64,000 nt of DNA from Palsa-504 sp963739615 (GCA_963739615.1 CAVUBD010000019.1:62001-126000); one strand, 5' to 3'. Shown: positions 1 to 9,560, counted from the stretch's first letter. The notes: generated by a model from the sequence alone, not told the origin. Translations and numbers: made by a program.

Positions 1-735
1 GCCGGCATCCGCGCTGACTACGAACGGGTGCTGCGGCAGCGCACCGCCCTGCTGAAATCGGCCGGGACCAAGGGAGGTCTGCGCGGCCCGGCCCGCGAGG
101 CGATGACGGCCACCCTCGATGCCTGGGACGGGCAGCTGGCCCGGGCAGGCGCGCCGCTGCTGGCCGGCCGGATCCGCCTGGTGGCCGCGATACGGCCGCA
201 TGTGACCGCGGCGTACGAGGCCGTGTCCGGCGGCCCTGCGGGCGAATCGACCGGAATTTCCTACCGCGCTTCAGCGTTTAATAATTCGGGTCCTGATGAC
301 GCCGGGACCGCTGATCCCGGCCTGGATTTCGACCTCCCCGGGCTCGAGACGGCGTTGCTCAAGGCGCTGGCCGCGGTGCGGTCAAGCGAACTCGACCGGG
401 GCGTCTGCCTGGTCGGCCCGCACCGTGACGAGCTTGAGCTCTCCATCGGCGCGCTGCCGGCCCGCGGCTACGCCAGCCACGGTGAATCCTGGTCGCTCGC
501 GCTCGCGCTGCGGCTGGCCAGCTACTCGCTGCTGAGGGAGGGTTACGAGGATCCGGTGCTGATCCTGGACGACGTGTTCGCCGAGCTTGACACCGGCCGC
601 CGGGACCGGCTGGCCGCCCTGGTCGCAGGCGGTGAGCAGGTCCTGATTACCGCGGCCGTGCCGGCCGACGTCCCCGACCTGCTGGTCGGCGCGCGGTTCA
701 CCGTCCGTGCGGGCGTGATCTCCGGTGCCGGCTAA
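1..735 (+). CDS. recF: DNA replication/repair protein RecF (C-terminal part)
   Basis: The reading frame is open from base 1, so the 5' end lies outside the window. RecF is an SMC-like ATPase that binds gapped DNA and helps RecO/RecR load RecA. The visible part carries the ABC-type signature region (GPHRDEL, then RGYASHGESWSLALALRLA) and a Walker B/D-loop segment LILDDVFAELD, followed by a short C-terminal tail. Between these lies a low-complexity stretch (about residues 70-100 of the visible part) that many RecF proteins lack or have shorter. The gene overlaps the next start codon by 11 bases, consistent with co-transcription. Its position before dciA-gyrB-gyrA is the classic origin-proximal order, which puts dnaA, dnaN and oriC just left of the window. 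Confidence 0.95.
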   Translation, partial: AGIRADYERVLRQRTALLKSAGTKGGLRGPAREAMTATLDAWDGQLARAGAPLLAGRIRLVAAIRPHVTAAYEAVSGGPAGESTGISYRASAFNNSGPDDAGTADPGLDFDLPGLETALLKALAAVRSSELDRGVCLVGPHRDELELSIGALPARGYASHGESWSLALALRLASYSLLREGYEDPVLILDDVFAELDTGRRDRLAALVAGGEQVLITAAVPADVPDLLVGARFTVRAGVISGAG

Positions 736-1360
736 CCAGGCGGGCCGGGGGAGGCCAGGCGATGGCGCGGCCGCGGCCGCCAGCGCCCGGCTGGCGGCGC
801 AGGCCCTGGCCCAGGCCCAGGCGGACGCGCGGGCCAGGGGTGATCTGCCCGCCGGCTTCCAGCGCCAGCCAGGGCCGGGTGAGATCAGGTATCCCGAACG
901 GTCCGGCCTTACCGCGGCGGGCCCCGACGACTCGCCGGACCAGGGCGGGCGTGGTCCCGGGGCCGGGCCAGGGCCGGCCGGTCCCGCTCGCGGGCGCCCC
1001 CGCAGGGAGGATCCGCAGCCGCTGCTCAGCGCTATCGGCGGGCTGCTCGATACGCGCGGCTGGCAGCGGCAGGCGGCCATGGGCTCGGTGTTCGGCCGGT
1101 GGGCGGACATCGTCGGCCATGACCTGGCCGCGCATACCCGCCCCGACAGCTTCGCCGACGGCGAGCTGGCGGTGATCGCCGACTCGACCGCCTGGGCGAC
1201 TCAGGTGCGGCTGCTCGCGTCGGTGCTCGTGCGGCGGCTGAACGACGAGCTCGGGGACGGCTCCGTGCTCCGGGTGAAGGTCCGCGGCCCGGCCCCGCCG
1301 CGCCAGCGCGGCGGCTGGCGGGTCCCCGGCAGCAAGGGCCCAGGTGACACCTACGGCTAG
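725..1360 (+). CDS. dciA: DciA/DUF721 family protein (putative helicase loader)
   Basis: The 211-residue protein starts at a GTG inside the recF end. The first ~95 residues are Ala/Gly/Pro/Arg-rich and probably disordered. The folded DUF721 domain occupies about residues 98-190 (LLSAIGGLLDTRGWQ, then GSVFGRWADIVGHDLAAHT and WATQVRLLASVLVRRLN). DciA is the ancestral bacterial replicative-helicase operator/loader, shown to interact with DnaB; in Actinomycetota it sits between recF and gyrB, exactly as here. The length and disordered N-terminus match actinobacterial DUF721 proteins. The function is assigned by family and position. Confidence 0.88.
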   Translation: MPANQAGRGRPGDGAAAAASARLAAQALAQAQADARARGDLPAGFQRQPGPGEIRYPERSGLTAAGPDDSPDQGGRGPGAGPGPAGPARGRPRREDPQPLLSAIGGLLDTRGWQRQAAMGSVFGRWADIVGHDLAAHTRPDSFADGELAVIADSTAWATQVRLLASVLVRRLNDELGDGSVLRVKVRGPAPPRQRGGWRVPGSKGPGDTYG

Positions 1361-1468
1361 CAACACGTGGCGCAACACGGCCATGGCAATAGGTATTCGC
1401 AGCTAAAATGGATGTGCGCAGGCATGGCGAAACTAGAGGGGAGCCTGGCTGCGCGCTTCTGATGCAGG

Positions 1469-3407
1469 ATGGAGTCCGGTTTGTCCTATGATGCACGCTC
1501 GATCACGGTACTCGAGGGGCTTGAGGCCGTTCGCAAGCGCCCAGGAATGTACATCGGCTCGACTGGCGAGCGCGGACTGCATCACCTCGTCTACGAGGTC
1601 GTGGACAACGCCGTAGACGAGGCGCTGGCGGGGTACTGCGACACCATCGACGTCACGCTACTCCCCGATGGCGGGGTGCGGGTACGCGACAACGGCCGCG
1701 GCATTCCCGTGGACGAGCACCCGGTGGAGCACCGCCCGGCGGTCGAGGTCGTGATGACCACGCTGCACGCGGGCGGCAAGTTCGACGGCAAGTCCTACGC
1801 GGTTTCCGGCGGCCTGCACGGCGTCGGCGTATCGGTGGTGAACGCGCTGTCGGCCCGGCTCGACGTGGAGATCCGCCGGGACGGGTACGCCTGGTCGCAG
1901 TCCTACGAGCGCGGCGATCCGGCCGGCCCGCTCGTCCGCGGCGCCGCCAGCACCGAGACGGGCACCACGATCACGTTCTGGCCCGACCCCCAGATCTTCG
2001 AGACCACCGAGTGGTCCTTCGAGAACGCTGTCCCGGCGCATGCAGGAGATGGCCTTCCTCAACAAGAACCTCGCCATCTTGATCAGCGACGAGCGCCAGG
2101 ACGAACCACGGGACGCGGTGTACCAGTACGCCGGCGGGATAGCCGACTTCGTTCGGTATATAAATGCGTCGAAGGAGCCGGTGCACAACTCGGTCATCGA
2201 CTTCGAGGAAGAAGCGGACGGGATCTCGGTCGAGATCGCGATGCAGTGGAGCGGGGCGTACACCGAGTCAGTGCACACCTTCGCGAACACGATCAACACG
2301 GCCGAGGGCGGCACCCACGAGGAGGGGTTCCGCGCCGCGCTGACCACGATCGTCAACCGGTACGCCCGGGACCAGAAGCTGCTCCGGGAGAAGGACGACA
2401 ACCTGACAGGAGACGACGTTCGCGAGGGCCTCACCGCGATCGTCTCGGTCAAGCTGGCCGAGCCCCAGTTCGAGGGCCAGACCAAGACCAAGCTCGGCAA
2501 CACCGAGGCGAAGTCGTTCGTGCAGAAGGCCTCCAACGACCACCTGCGGGACTGGTTCGACCGCAACCCCGGCGAGGCCAAGGAGATCATCAACAAGGCC
2601 AGTCAGGCGGCCAGGGCCCGGATCGCCGCCCGCCAGGCGCGGGACCTGACCCGGCGCAAGTCGCTGCTCGACTCGACGTCGCTGCCGGGCAAGCTGGCGG
2701 ACTGCCAGTCCACCGACCCGGCCAAGTCCGAGATCTACGTGGTCGAGGGTGACTCGGCCGGCGGCTCGGCCAAGGGCGGCCGGGACCCCAAGTTCCAGGC
2801 CATCCTGCCGATCCGCGGCAAGATCATCAACGTGGAGAAGTCGCGGATCGACCGGGTGCTGAAGAACAACGAGGTCCAGGCGATGATCACGGCGCTCGGC
2901 GCCGGCATCTACGACGAGTTCGACATCACTAAGCTCCGCTACCACAAGATCATCCTGATGGCGGACGCCGACGTGGACGGGCAGCACATCCGCACGCTGC
3001 TGCTCACGCTGCTGTTCCGGTTCATGAAGCCGCTGGTCGAGTCCGGGCACGTCTACCTCGCGCAGCCCCCGCTTTACAAGATCAAGTGGGAGGGGCGCGG
3101 CGTGCTCCCGGGGTACGCCTTCTCCGATGGCGAGCGGGACCGGGTGATCGAGGCGGGCATCGCGGCCGGGCGCAAGGACCCGCGGCCGCGTGACGGCGTG
3201 CAGCGGTTCAAGGGCCTCGGCGAGATGAACCCGAACGAGCTGTGGGAAACCACCATGGATCCGGCGCGGCGGGTCCTGCTGCAGGTGACCCTCGATGACG
3301 CGGCCCAGGCCGACGAGCTGTTCAGCGTGCTCATGGGCGAGGACGTCGAGGCGCGCCGCGCGTTCATCACCCGGAACGCGAAGGACGTCAGGTTCCTGGA
3401 CATCTGA
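1469..3407 (+). CDS. gyrB: DNA gyrase subunit B (single-base frameshift near 2024)
   Basis: GyrB supplies the ATPase and TOPRIM halves of gyrase. The N-terminal GHKL domain is clear (EVVDNAVDEALAG, DNGRGIPVD, GGLHGVGVSVVNALS). The C-terminal TOPRIM domain has EGDSAGGSAKGGR and the metal-binding MADADVDGQHIR. The frame breaks at 2021-2030: the sequence reads FEN-AVPAHAG, while removing one A at 2024/2025 restores FETLSRRMQEMAFLNK, the expected family sequence, and the corrected protein is 645 residues, normal length. Since gyrB is essential, a one-base insertion error in the assembly is far more likely than a true mutation. ATG 1469 is preceded by a weak AGG-type ribosome site; the N-terminus SYDARSITVLEGLEAVRKRPGMYIG is as expected. 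Confidence 0.95.
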
Positions 3408-3410
3408 GCT

Positions 3411-3430
3411 GCTGGCCCGCTCGGGCCAGC
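3411..3430 (+). terminator. Hairpin between gyrB and gyrA
   Basis: A perfect 8-bp stem (GCTGGCCC / GGGCCAGC) closes a GCTC loop immediately after the gyrB stop codon, followed by a mildly T-containing stretch. It could be a partial terminator or an mRNA processing/stability element between the two gyrase genes. It lacks a proper T run, so termination is only possible. Confidence 0.45.
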
Positions 3431-3462
3431 TGTTTCCACCGTTTTAAGTAGGGATTGCGAAA

Positions 3463-6081
3463 GTGACCGAAGTTACCGATCTGCCCCAGGGCGGCCACGA
3501 CCGGACCGAGCCGGTCGACATCCAGTACGAGATGCAGCGCAGCTACATCGACTACGCGATGTCGGTCATCATCGGCCGTGCGCTGCCCGACGTGCGGGAC
3601 GGGCTCAAGCCGGTGCACACGCGGATCCTGTACGCCATGTACGACGGCGGGTACCGCCCGGACCGCGGCTTCTTCAAGTGCTCGCGGGTCATCGGCGACG
3701 TGATGGGCAACTACCACCCGCACGGTGACAGCGCGATCTACGATGCGCTGGTCCGGATGGCCCAGCCGTGGTCGATGCGGATGCCGCTGATCGACAGCCA
3801 GGGCAACTTCGGCTCGCCGGGCAACGACCCGCCCGCGGCCATGCGGTACACCGAGTGCCGCCTGGCCCCGCTGGCGATGGAGATGCTGCGGGACATCAAC
3901 GAGGACACCGTCGACTTCCGTGAGAACTACGACGGGCGCTCGTCCGAGCCGGTGGTGCTGCCGAGCCGGTTCCCCAACCTGGTCATCAACGGATCCGAGG
4001 GCATCGCGGTCGGGATGGCGACCAAGATCCCGCCGCACAACCTGCGCGAGGTGGGCGCCGGGGTCGCCTGGTACCTGGACCACTTCGACGCCTCCGACGA
4101 GGAGCTCCTCGACGCGCTGATGGAGCGGGTTAAGGGGCCCGACTTCCCCACCCGCGGCCTGATCGTGGGCAGGCGCGGCATCAGGGACGCCTACCGCACC
4201 GGCCGCGGCTCGATCATCATGCGGGCCGTGGTCGAAGTCGAGGAAGACGCCCGGGGCCGCGCCCAGCTCGTGGTCAAGGAACTGCCCTACCAGGTCAACC
4301 CGGACAACCTGGCCCAGAAGATCGCCGAACTGGTCCGCGAGGGCCGGGTCAGCGGCATCGCCGACGTCAAGGACGAGAGCAGCGGCCGGACCGGCCAGCG
4401 GCTGGTGATCGTGCTGAAGCGGGACGCCATCGCCAAGGTGGTGCTGAACAACCTGTACAAGCACACTCAGCTGCAGGACACGTTCGGCGCCAACATGCTG
4501 GCGCTGGTCGACGGCGTGCCGCGGACCCTGCGCCTGGACCAGATGATCAGGTACTGGGTCACGCACCAGATCGAGGTCATCGTCCGGCGCACCAGGTACC
4601 GGCTGCGCAAGGCCCAGGAGCGGCTGCACATCGTCGCCGCGCTGATCAAGGCGATCGACCGGATCGACGAGGTCATCGCGCTGATCAGGGCCAGCGCGTC
4701 GGCGTCCGAGGCGCAGCAGGGCCTGATGGGGCTGCTGGAGATCGACGAGATCCAGGCCCGCGCGATCCTGGACATGCAGCTCCGCAAGCTCGCCGCCCTG
4801 GAGCGGCAGGAGCTCACCAACGAGTTCGAGGAGCTGACCGCCAAGGTCGCCGACTACGAGGACATCCTGGCCTCGCCGGAGCGGCAGCGGCAGATCGTCG
4901 GATCCGAGCTGGCCGAGATCGTCACCAAGTTCGGCGACGAGCGGCGGACCGAGATCATCGCCTACGACGGCGAGGTGGCCGACGAGGACCTGATCGCCGA
5001 AGAGGACGTCGCGGTCACGATCACGTACGGCGGGTACGCCAAGCGCACCAGGACCGACCTGTACCGCGCGCAGCGCCGCGGCGGCAAGGGGGTCCGCGGC
5101 GCCCAGCTGCGCACCGACGACATCGTGGACCACTTCTTCATCACCACGACCCACCACTGGATCTTGTTCTTCACCAACAAGGGCCGGGTCTACCGGGCCA
5201 AGGGATATGAGCTGCCTGACGCCGGCCGCGACGCCCGCGGCCAGCACGTGGCCAACCTGCTGGCGTTCCAGCCGGACGAGCGGATCGCCGAGGTGCTCGC
5301 GCTGCGCGACTACCAGGTGGCGCCGTACCTGGTGCTCGCCACCAAGTCCGGGCTGGTGAAGAAGTCCAGGCTGACGGACTTCGACTCGCCCCGCTCCGGC
5401 GGCATCATCGCGATCAACCTGCGCGAGGACGACGAGGTGATCGCGGCCCGGCTGGTTTCGCCGGAGGAGGACCTGCTGCTGGTGAGCAAGGGCGCCCAGG
5501 CCATCAGGTTCCACGCCTCCGACGAATCGCTGCGGCCGATGGGCCGTGCCACCTCGGGTGTCATCGGGATGCGGTTCAACGACGGTGACGTGCTGCTGGG
5601 CATGTACGTGGTCCGGGAGGGCGAAGACGTGCTCGTGGCCACCGGCGGCGGGTACGCCAAGCGGACGCCGTCCGGCGCGTACCCGGTGCAGGGCCGCGGC
5701 GGCCGCGGTGTCGTCACCGCGAAGATCGTGGAGGCCCGCGGCGAACTGGTCGGCGCCCTGATGGTGCGCTCAGACGATGAGATCTTCGCCATAACCTCGG
5801 GGGGCGGCGTGATCAGGACCCGGGCGGGTGAAGTCAAGCAGTCCGGCCGGCAGACCATGGGCGTCCGGCTGATGAACCTGGCCGCCGGAGACAGCGTGGT
5901 AGCCCTGGCCCGCAACGCGGAGTCGCTCGCCGACGGCGATGCCGAACCGGCGGATGAGGACGATGACCAGGGCGATTCCCTGGATCAAGCGGACCTGACG
6001 GACCTGACGGAGCTAGCGGACGAGGCCGTCCTTGAGGACCTGGAGGACCCCGAGGAAGATTCAGAAGGAGATGAGGAATAA
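3463..6081 (+). CDS. gyrA: DNA gyrase subunit A
   Basis: GyrA is the DNA cleavage-rejoining subunit of gyrase. The 872-residue protein starts at GTG 3463 and is intact. The winged-helix core contains the catalytic Tyr129 in AAMRYTE. The quinolone-resistance region has Ser90 and Asp94 (HPHGDSAIYD), the quinolone-susceptible states by family comparison. The C-terminal beta-pinwheel begins about residue 510 and has a GyrA box (QRRGGKG) followed by further blades such as QGRGGRGV. The last ~50 residues form an acidic tail rich in Asp/Glu, which in other gyrases modulates wrapping. The segment INGSEGIAVGMATKIPPHN differs slightly from the usual N-G-S/T-x-GIAVGMATNIPPHN. The gene lies 55 bases after gyrB. 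Confidence 0.97.
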   Translation: MTEVTDLPQGGHDRTEPVDIQYEMQRSYIDYAMSVIIGRALPDVRDGLKPVHTRILYAMYDGGYRPDRGFFKCSRVIGDVMGNYHPHGDSAIYDALVRMAQPWSMRMPLIDSQGNFGSPGNDPPAAMRYTECRLAPLAMEMLRDINEDTVDFRENYDGRSSEPVVLPSRFPNLVINGSEGIAVGMATKIPPHNLREVGAGVAWYLDHFDASDEELLDALMERVKGPDFPTRGLIVGRRGIRDAYRTGRGSIIMRAVVEVEEDARGRAQLVVKELPYQVNPDNLAQKIAELVREGRVSGIADVKDESSGRTGQRLVIVLKRDAIAKVVLNNLYKHTQLQDTFGANMLALVDGVPRTLRLDQMIRYWVTHQIEVIVRRTRYRLRKAQERLHIVAALIKAIDRIDEVIALIRASASASEAQQGLMGLLEIDEIQARAILDMQLRKLAALERQELTNEFEELTAKVADYEDILASPERQRQIVGSELAEIVTKFGDERRTEIIAYDGEVADEDLIAEEDVAVTITYGGYAKRTRTDLYRAQRRGGKGVRGAQLRTDDIVDHFFITTTHHWILFFTNKGRVYRAKGYELPDAGRDARGQHVANLLAFQPDERIAEVLALRDYQVAPYLVLATKSGLVKKSRLTDFDSPRSGGIIAINLREDDEVIAARLVSPEEDLLLVSKGAQAIRFHASDESLRPMGRATSGVIGMRFNDGDVLLGMYVVREGEDVLVATGGGYAKRTPSGAYPVQGRGGRGVVTAKIVEARGELVGALMVRSDDEIFAITSGGGVIRTRAGEVKQSGRQTMGVRLMNLAAGDSVVALARNAESLADGDAEPADEDDDQGDSLDQADLTDLTELADEAVLEDLEDPEEDSEGDEE

Positions 6082-6178
6082 TTCCGTTTACTGGGCGAGA
6101 ATGATCGTTACAACCGTCTTCGCAGGTAACGGGAACGATTTCGGAGGCAGAAGCGTCCCATGAGTAAGCGGTGGTTCG

Positions 6179-6200
6179 GCGAAAAAGGCGCCTTCTTCGC
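6179..6200 (+). terminator. Palindromic hairpin downstream of gyrA
   Basis: A 22-base nearly perfect palindrome lies about 100 bases after the gyrA stop. The left arm GCGAAAAAGGC and right arm GCCTTCTTCGC pair with one mismatch and no spacer, so a 9-bp stem with a GC-rich loop is possible. Its position between gyrA and the DUF3566 gene suggests a transcription terminator or attenuator. A protein-binding palindrome is the alternative. Confidence 0.45.
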
Positions 6201-6268
6201 ATGAGTGGTCAAATGGGTGTCTAGTCCGGAGATAACCTCATGAGGGTCTGGATCAGAGGGAGGACCGC

Positions 6269-7378
6269 TTGGACAGGCGCACGAACAGGCCCGAGGGCTC
6301 AGGCGTAGGCACGCCTACGGTTGTGACCTCAAGGGCTGGCGGCGAAGACCTGGACGCTGAAGTCGAACGGGGAACCCGGCCAATGGACATCATGCCGGCG
6401 TCCAGGCAGACGCCACGTCAGCCGTCGGCCAGCTCTGCTCCGGTTAAGACGGCACCGCCAAATGGTAACGGATCCGACCATACGCCGCGCGGGGTTCTCG
6501 CGGCCAGCGACGCGCCGGCCGAGGCGATCGGTACCGGCGGGGTGCAGGATGACACGGCCGGGCCGGAGAACGGCCATGGCCCGGGGGCGGATGCCACCAT
6601 CGCCGACAACTCCGTCACGCTCAGCTTCAGCCGGCCGCAAACGGATCCGGTACCGCCTGCCGCCGACGGGGCCCCCGAGCCGGCCGCGGCTGAGCCGCCG
6701 CCCACCGCGGCGTCCAGTGCCCAGCCCTCTGGTACCAAACCATCCGGTCCGGGGGCGTCCGACGCAGAGCCGCCTGCCGTGTCACCGGCTGCGTTCGCGT
6801 GGGAGATGCCTGACCCGCCGTCGGCCTCACCATCATCGCCTCCGCGGAACTTCCTGCGGTCCGGGCCGGGCACGAAGAGCCCGGCCGAACCCGTGTCACC
6901 GGCTGCACCCGCGGCCCCGGCTGCCGCCGACAGCGCCGAGAAGACCGGACGGGGCGAGACGTCGGCCGCGATGCCGGGCATGCCGAAGAAGGCTCCGTCC
7001 AAGCGCTCGGCGCGGCAGGCCCACCTGACCGTGGCCCGGGTGGAGCCATGGTCGGTGATGAAGTTCAGCTTCGTCGTCTCGCTGGTCGCGTTCGTCATCT
7101 TGTTCGTCGCCGTGAGCGTCCTCTACGGCGCGCTGTCCGCGCTCGGCGTGTTCGCCTCGCTTCAGCATGTGGTAAGCAGCGTGACCTCGAGTCAGAGCTC
7201 GACCGGCGTGAACGCGGCCAAATGGTGGTCCGCTTCGCGGATACTCGGGTACACGGCCCTGCTCGGCTCGCTCAACATCGTGCTCATCACGGCGATGTCG
7301 ACCATTGGCGCGGTCGTCTACAACCTGACCTCGCGGCTGGTGGGCGGGGTGGAAGTGACACTCCGCGAGACGGAATGA
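6269..7378 (+). CDS. DUF3566 membrane protein
   Basis: This 369-residue protein sits directly after gyrA in most Actinomycetota. The start is TTG 6269, chosen because a GAGGGAGGA ribosome site precedes it. Residues 1 to ~245 are a Pro/Ala/Ser-rich, probably disordered cytoplasmic region. The C-terminal ~125 residues are the DUF3566 domain: basic entry ARQAHLTVARVEPWSVMKFSF, a membrane helix (FVVSLVAFVILFVAVSVLYG), an extracellular stretch, a second helix (GYTALLGSLNIVLITAMSTI) and a short cytoplasmic end. The molecular role is not established; its fixed place beside gyrase genes and CrgA-type genes suggests a cell-envelope or division link, which is inference. Confidence 0.88.
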   Translation: MDRRTNRPEGSGVGTPTVVTSRAGGEDLDAEVERGTRPMDIMPASRQTPRQPSASSAPVKTAPPNGNGSDHTPRGVLAASDAPAEAIGTGGVQDDTAGPENGHGPGADATIADNSVTLSFSRPQTDPVPPAADGAPEPAAAEPPPTAASSAQPSGTKPSGPGASDAEPPAVSPAAFAWEMPDPPSASPSSPPRNFLRSGPGTKSPAEPVSPAAPAAPAAADSAEKTGRGETSAAMPGMPKKAPSKRSARQAHLTVARVEPWSVMKFSFVVSLVAFVILFVAVSVLYGALSALGVFASLQHVVSSVTSSQSSTGVNAAKWWSASRILGYTALLGSLNIVLITAMSTIGAVVYNLTSRLVGGVEVTLRETE

Positions 7379-7512
7379 CCTGGCGGGGCAGGCGGCGCGC
7401 CTGGTGGCAGACATCAGGTGCGCCTGAGCTCTGAAAGCACGGCGCAACCCGCCGCACTGGTACGGTAGGATGATTGTCGCTCCTGTTTATGCAGGTCAGA
7501 CAGCTGTAGCAT

Positions 7513-7586
7513 GGGGTTATAGCTCAGTCGGTTAGAGCGCGTCCCTGATAAGGACGAGGCCCGTGGTTCAAGTCCACGTAACCCCA
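7513..7586 (+). tRNA. tRNA-Ile (GAT anticodon)
   Basis: A complete cloverleaf is visible. The acceptor stem pairs GGGGTTA with TAACCCC, the D arm is TAGCTCAGTCGGTTAGAGC, the anticodon stem CGTCC/GGACG encloses CTGATAA with anticodon GAT at 7547-7549, and the T arm has GTGG-TTCAAGT-CCAC. The discriminator base is A; CCA is not encoded. The site next to gyrA is standard for Actinomycetota. Confidence 0.97.
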
Positions 7587-7762
7587 CAAATTACTCCCTC
7601 ACCAGCGGCGACGCTTCCTTCACAATCATCTGGCGGGCGCGGCGCACCGGCTGCCGGCCCGGGCAGTCCGGGCATCTTTGCTAAGCTGCCCTACACCTGC
7701 GGTCCGCGGAACCTCGTTCCAGCGAACCGCTCCGACGTCATCAAGGTGGAGGGTTCTTCGCT

Positions 7763-7885
7763 GTGAAGAAGCTAATGGTGCTGGCCGCGCTCGGGCTCGG
7801 CGCGTTCGCCGTCTGGCGCAAGGTCCAGTCCGACCGGGCCGAACTCGACCTGTGGACCGAGGCCACCGCCGCCGACGAGGACTGA
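7763..7885 (+). CDS. DLW-39 family small protein
   Basis: This is a 40-residue protein too short for most gene callers. It starts at GTG 7763 after a GGAGGG ribosome site at about 7748. The sequence begins MKKLMVLAALGLGAFAVWRK, a single hydrophobic helix, and continues to the signature ELDLWTEAT and an acidic end. DLW-39 proteins are a recognised actinobacterial family named for the conserved D-L-W motif and their ~39-residue length. They are found near the tRNA-Ile/gyrA region, as here. It is likely a membrane-anchored micropeptide; its function is unknown. Confidence 0.88.
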   Translation: MKKLMVLAALGLGAFAVWRKVQSDRAELDLWTEATAADED

Positions 7886-7937
7886 GCCGACGAAGACTGA
7901 CCTGCGCGAGGCCGGTCCGGCGCTGGGAGGCAAGCCG

Positions 7938-8666
7938 GTGAGCGATGCATCCGCCGTATCGCTGGTCTGCTGTGACGTGCTCGGAGTGGCCGCGGTCGAA
8001 GGCAGCGTGCTCGAGCGGGCGTTCGCGGAGGCGATCGCCACCCAGGGACTGGTGACCGGCACCGCCGCTTACACCAGGTCGATGGTGCAGTTCGACCGGA
8101 CCCGCGGCTGGGCGCCGGCCAACGTGCTGCGGAGCCTGTTTCCGGAGGACGAAATCCGGGCCCAGGTCGCGAACCTGGCCTTCGAGCGATCCTTCAGGGC
8201 TGCCGTGGACCGGTTCGGCGCGCTGCCGCTGCCCGGCGCGAACGAGGCGCTGGCCAAGCTGGCCGCGGCGGGTATCAAGGTGGGCCTGGTGTCGTCGCTT
8301 TCGCGGCCCGCGCTGAGCCTGCTGCTGGAACGTCTCGACTGGTGGCAGCGCGCGGACCTGGTGCTGTGCGCGGACGACGTGGCCCGCGCGTTCCCCTGGC
8401 CCGACCTCGTCCTCACGACCGTCCTGCGGCTTAGCGTCGACGACGTGCGGGCCGTCGCCGTGATCACCGCCACAGAAAGCGGGGTGCTGGCCGCCCGCCG
8501 CGCCGGGGCAGGTCTGGTCGTCGGCATGCTCAGTGACGTCGATGACGCGAGCAGGCTCCGCCGCGCCGGAGCGACTCACCTGCTGGCCGATATCGGTGAC
8601 CTGCCTGATCTGCTGGCCTCCCAGGCCGGGATCATCGCCGGAGGCCTCAGCGCCGCGGGGTGCTAA
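7938..8666 (+). CDS. HAD-fold protein, probably catalytically degenerate
   Basis: The 242-residue protein starts at GTG 7938 with a GGGAGG ribosome site. Its fold resembles phosphonatase-like HAD hydrolases: CCDVLGV (motif I position), a helical cap, VGLVSSLSRPALSLLL (motif II Ser), then ADDVARAFPWPDL and ITATESGVLAARRAGAG. In active relatives the third motif reads roughly ADDVARGKPAPD and the fourth contains two acids (E/G-D-S). Here the motif III Lys is replaced by Phe, the motif IV acids are missing and only one Asp of motif I remains. It may therefore be a pseudoenzyme or use an altered mechanism. It lies between the DLW-39 gene and a DNA glycosylase. Confidence 0.7.
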   Translation: MSDASAVSLVCCDVLGVAAVEGSVLERAFAEAIATQGLVTGTAAYTRSMVQFDRTRGWAPANVLRSLFPEDEIRAQVANLAFERSFRAAVDRFGALPLPGANEALAKLAAAGIKVGLVSSLSRPALSLLLERLDWWQRADLVLCADDVARAFPWPDLVLTTVLRLSVDDVRAVAVITATESGVLAARRAGAGLVVGMLSDVDDASRLRRAGATHLLADIGDLPDLLASQAGIIAGGLSAAGC

Positions 8667-8696
8667 CCTCGCGTGTCACGTGGCAAACTTTGAAGC

Positions 8697-9560
8697 ATGC
8701 CGGAACTGCCGGAAGTCGAGTCGCTCGCCGCCTTCCTGCGCGGCCACGCGGTCGGTCACGCCGTGGCGCGGGCCGACGCGGCCTCGTTCTCGGTGCTGAA
8801 GACGTTCAACCCGCCCCTGACTCACCTGACTGGTCAGGTGATCACCGAAGTCGGCAGGCACGGCAAGTTCCTCGACATCTCCACCGACCAGGGCCTGCAC
8901 CTGATCATGCACCTGGCCCGCGCGGGCTGGCTGCGCTGGCGCGAGGAACTGCCCTCGGCACCGCCGAAGCCGGGCAAGAGCCCGCTGGCCTTCCGGCTGG
9001 CGCTCGAAGGCGGTTCCGGGTTCGACCTCACCGAGGCGGGCACCCGCAAGCGCCTGGCGGTGTACCTGGTACGCGACCCGGCCGAAGTGCCCGGCGTCGC
9101 CACGCTCGGCCCCGACCCGATGGCCGCGGACTTCACCGCCGAGACGCTGGCGGCCCTGCTTTCCGGGCGCAGGACGCAGGTCAAGGGCGTGCTCCGCGAT
9201 CAGCGGATCATCGCGGGCATCGGCAACGCGTACTCCGACGAGGTGCTGCACGCGGCCAGGATGTCGCCGTTCAAGATCGCGTCCAGCCTGACGCCGGCCG
9301 ACGTGGCCACCCTGTACGACGCGATCAAGGCCACGCTGGCCGAAGCGGTCGAGCGTTCGGCAGGCCTGGCCGCCGCCGACCTGAAGAGCGAGAAGAAGAG
9401 CGGCCTGCGCGTGCACGGCAAGGCGGGCCAGGCCTGCCAGGTATGCGGCGACACGATCAGGGAGGTCTCGTTCGCCGACTCCGCGCTGCAGTACTGCCCG
9501 ACCTGCCAGACCGGCGGCAAGCCCCTCGCCGACCGCCGCCTGTCCCGCCTGCTCAAATAA
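8697..9560 (+). CDS. Fpg/Nei family DNA glycosylase/AP lyase
   Basis: This protein (287 residues) begins with the family's processed N-terminus PELPEVE, where Pro2 is the nucleophile and Glu3 the catalytic acid. The Lys of VGRHGKFLDI matches the conserved beta-hairpin Lys. The helix-two-turn-helix (GVLRDQRIIAGIGNAYSDEVL) and C-terminal zinc finger (CQVC...CPTC followed by GGKPLADRRLSRLL) are complete. The family removes oxidised bases and nicks abasic sites. Whether it prefers oxidised purines (Fpg) or pyrimidines (Nei) cannot be decided by eye. It lies just upstream of tRNA-Ala. Confidence 0.9.
   Translation: MPELPEVESLAAFLRGHAVGHAVARADAASFSVLKTFNPPLTHLTGQVITEVGRHGKFLDISTDQGLHLIMHLARAGWLRWREELPSAPPKPGKSPLAFRLALEGGSGFDLTEAGTRKRLAVYLVRDPAEVPGVATLGPDPMAADFTAETLAALLSGRRTQVKGVLRDQRIIAGIGNAYSDEVLHAARMSPFKIASSLTPADVATLYDAIKATLAEAVERSAGLAAADLKSEKKSGLRVHGKAGQACQVCGDTIREVSFADSALQYCPTCQTGGKPLADRRLSRLLK

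Noticed and set aside
2021..2030. Programmed frameshifting in gyrB
   Set aside because: No slippery site or stimulatory structure is seen, gyrB is not known to use it, and similar one-base lesions occur in many unrelated genes here.
3700..3760. Quinolone-resistance mutation in gyrA
   Set aside because: Ser90 and Asp94 are present, the susceptible residues.
3388..5514. 708-codon open frame on the minus strand opposite gyrA
   Set aside because: It is the mirror of gyrA codon bias; the translation is Val/Asp/Leu/His-rich low complexity with no family resemblance.
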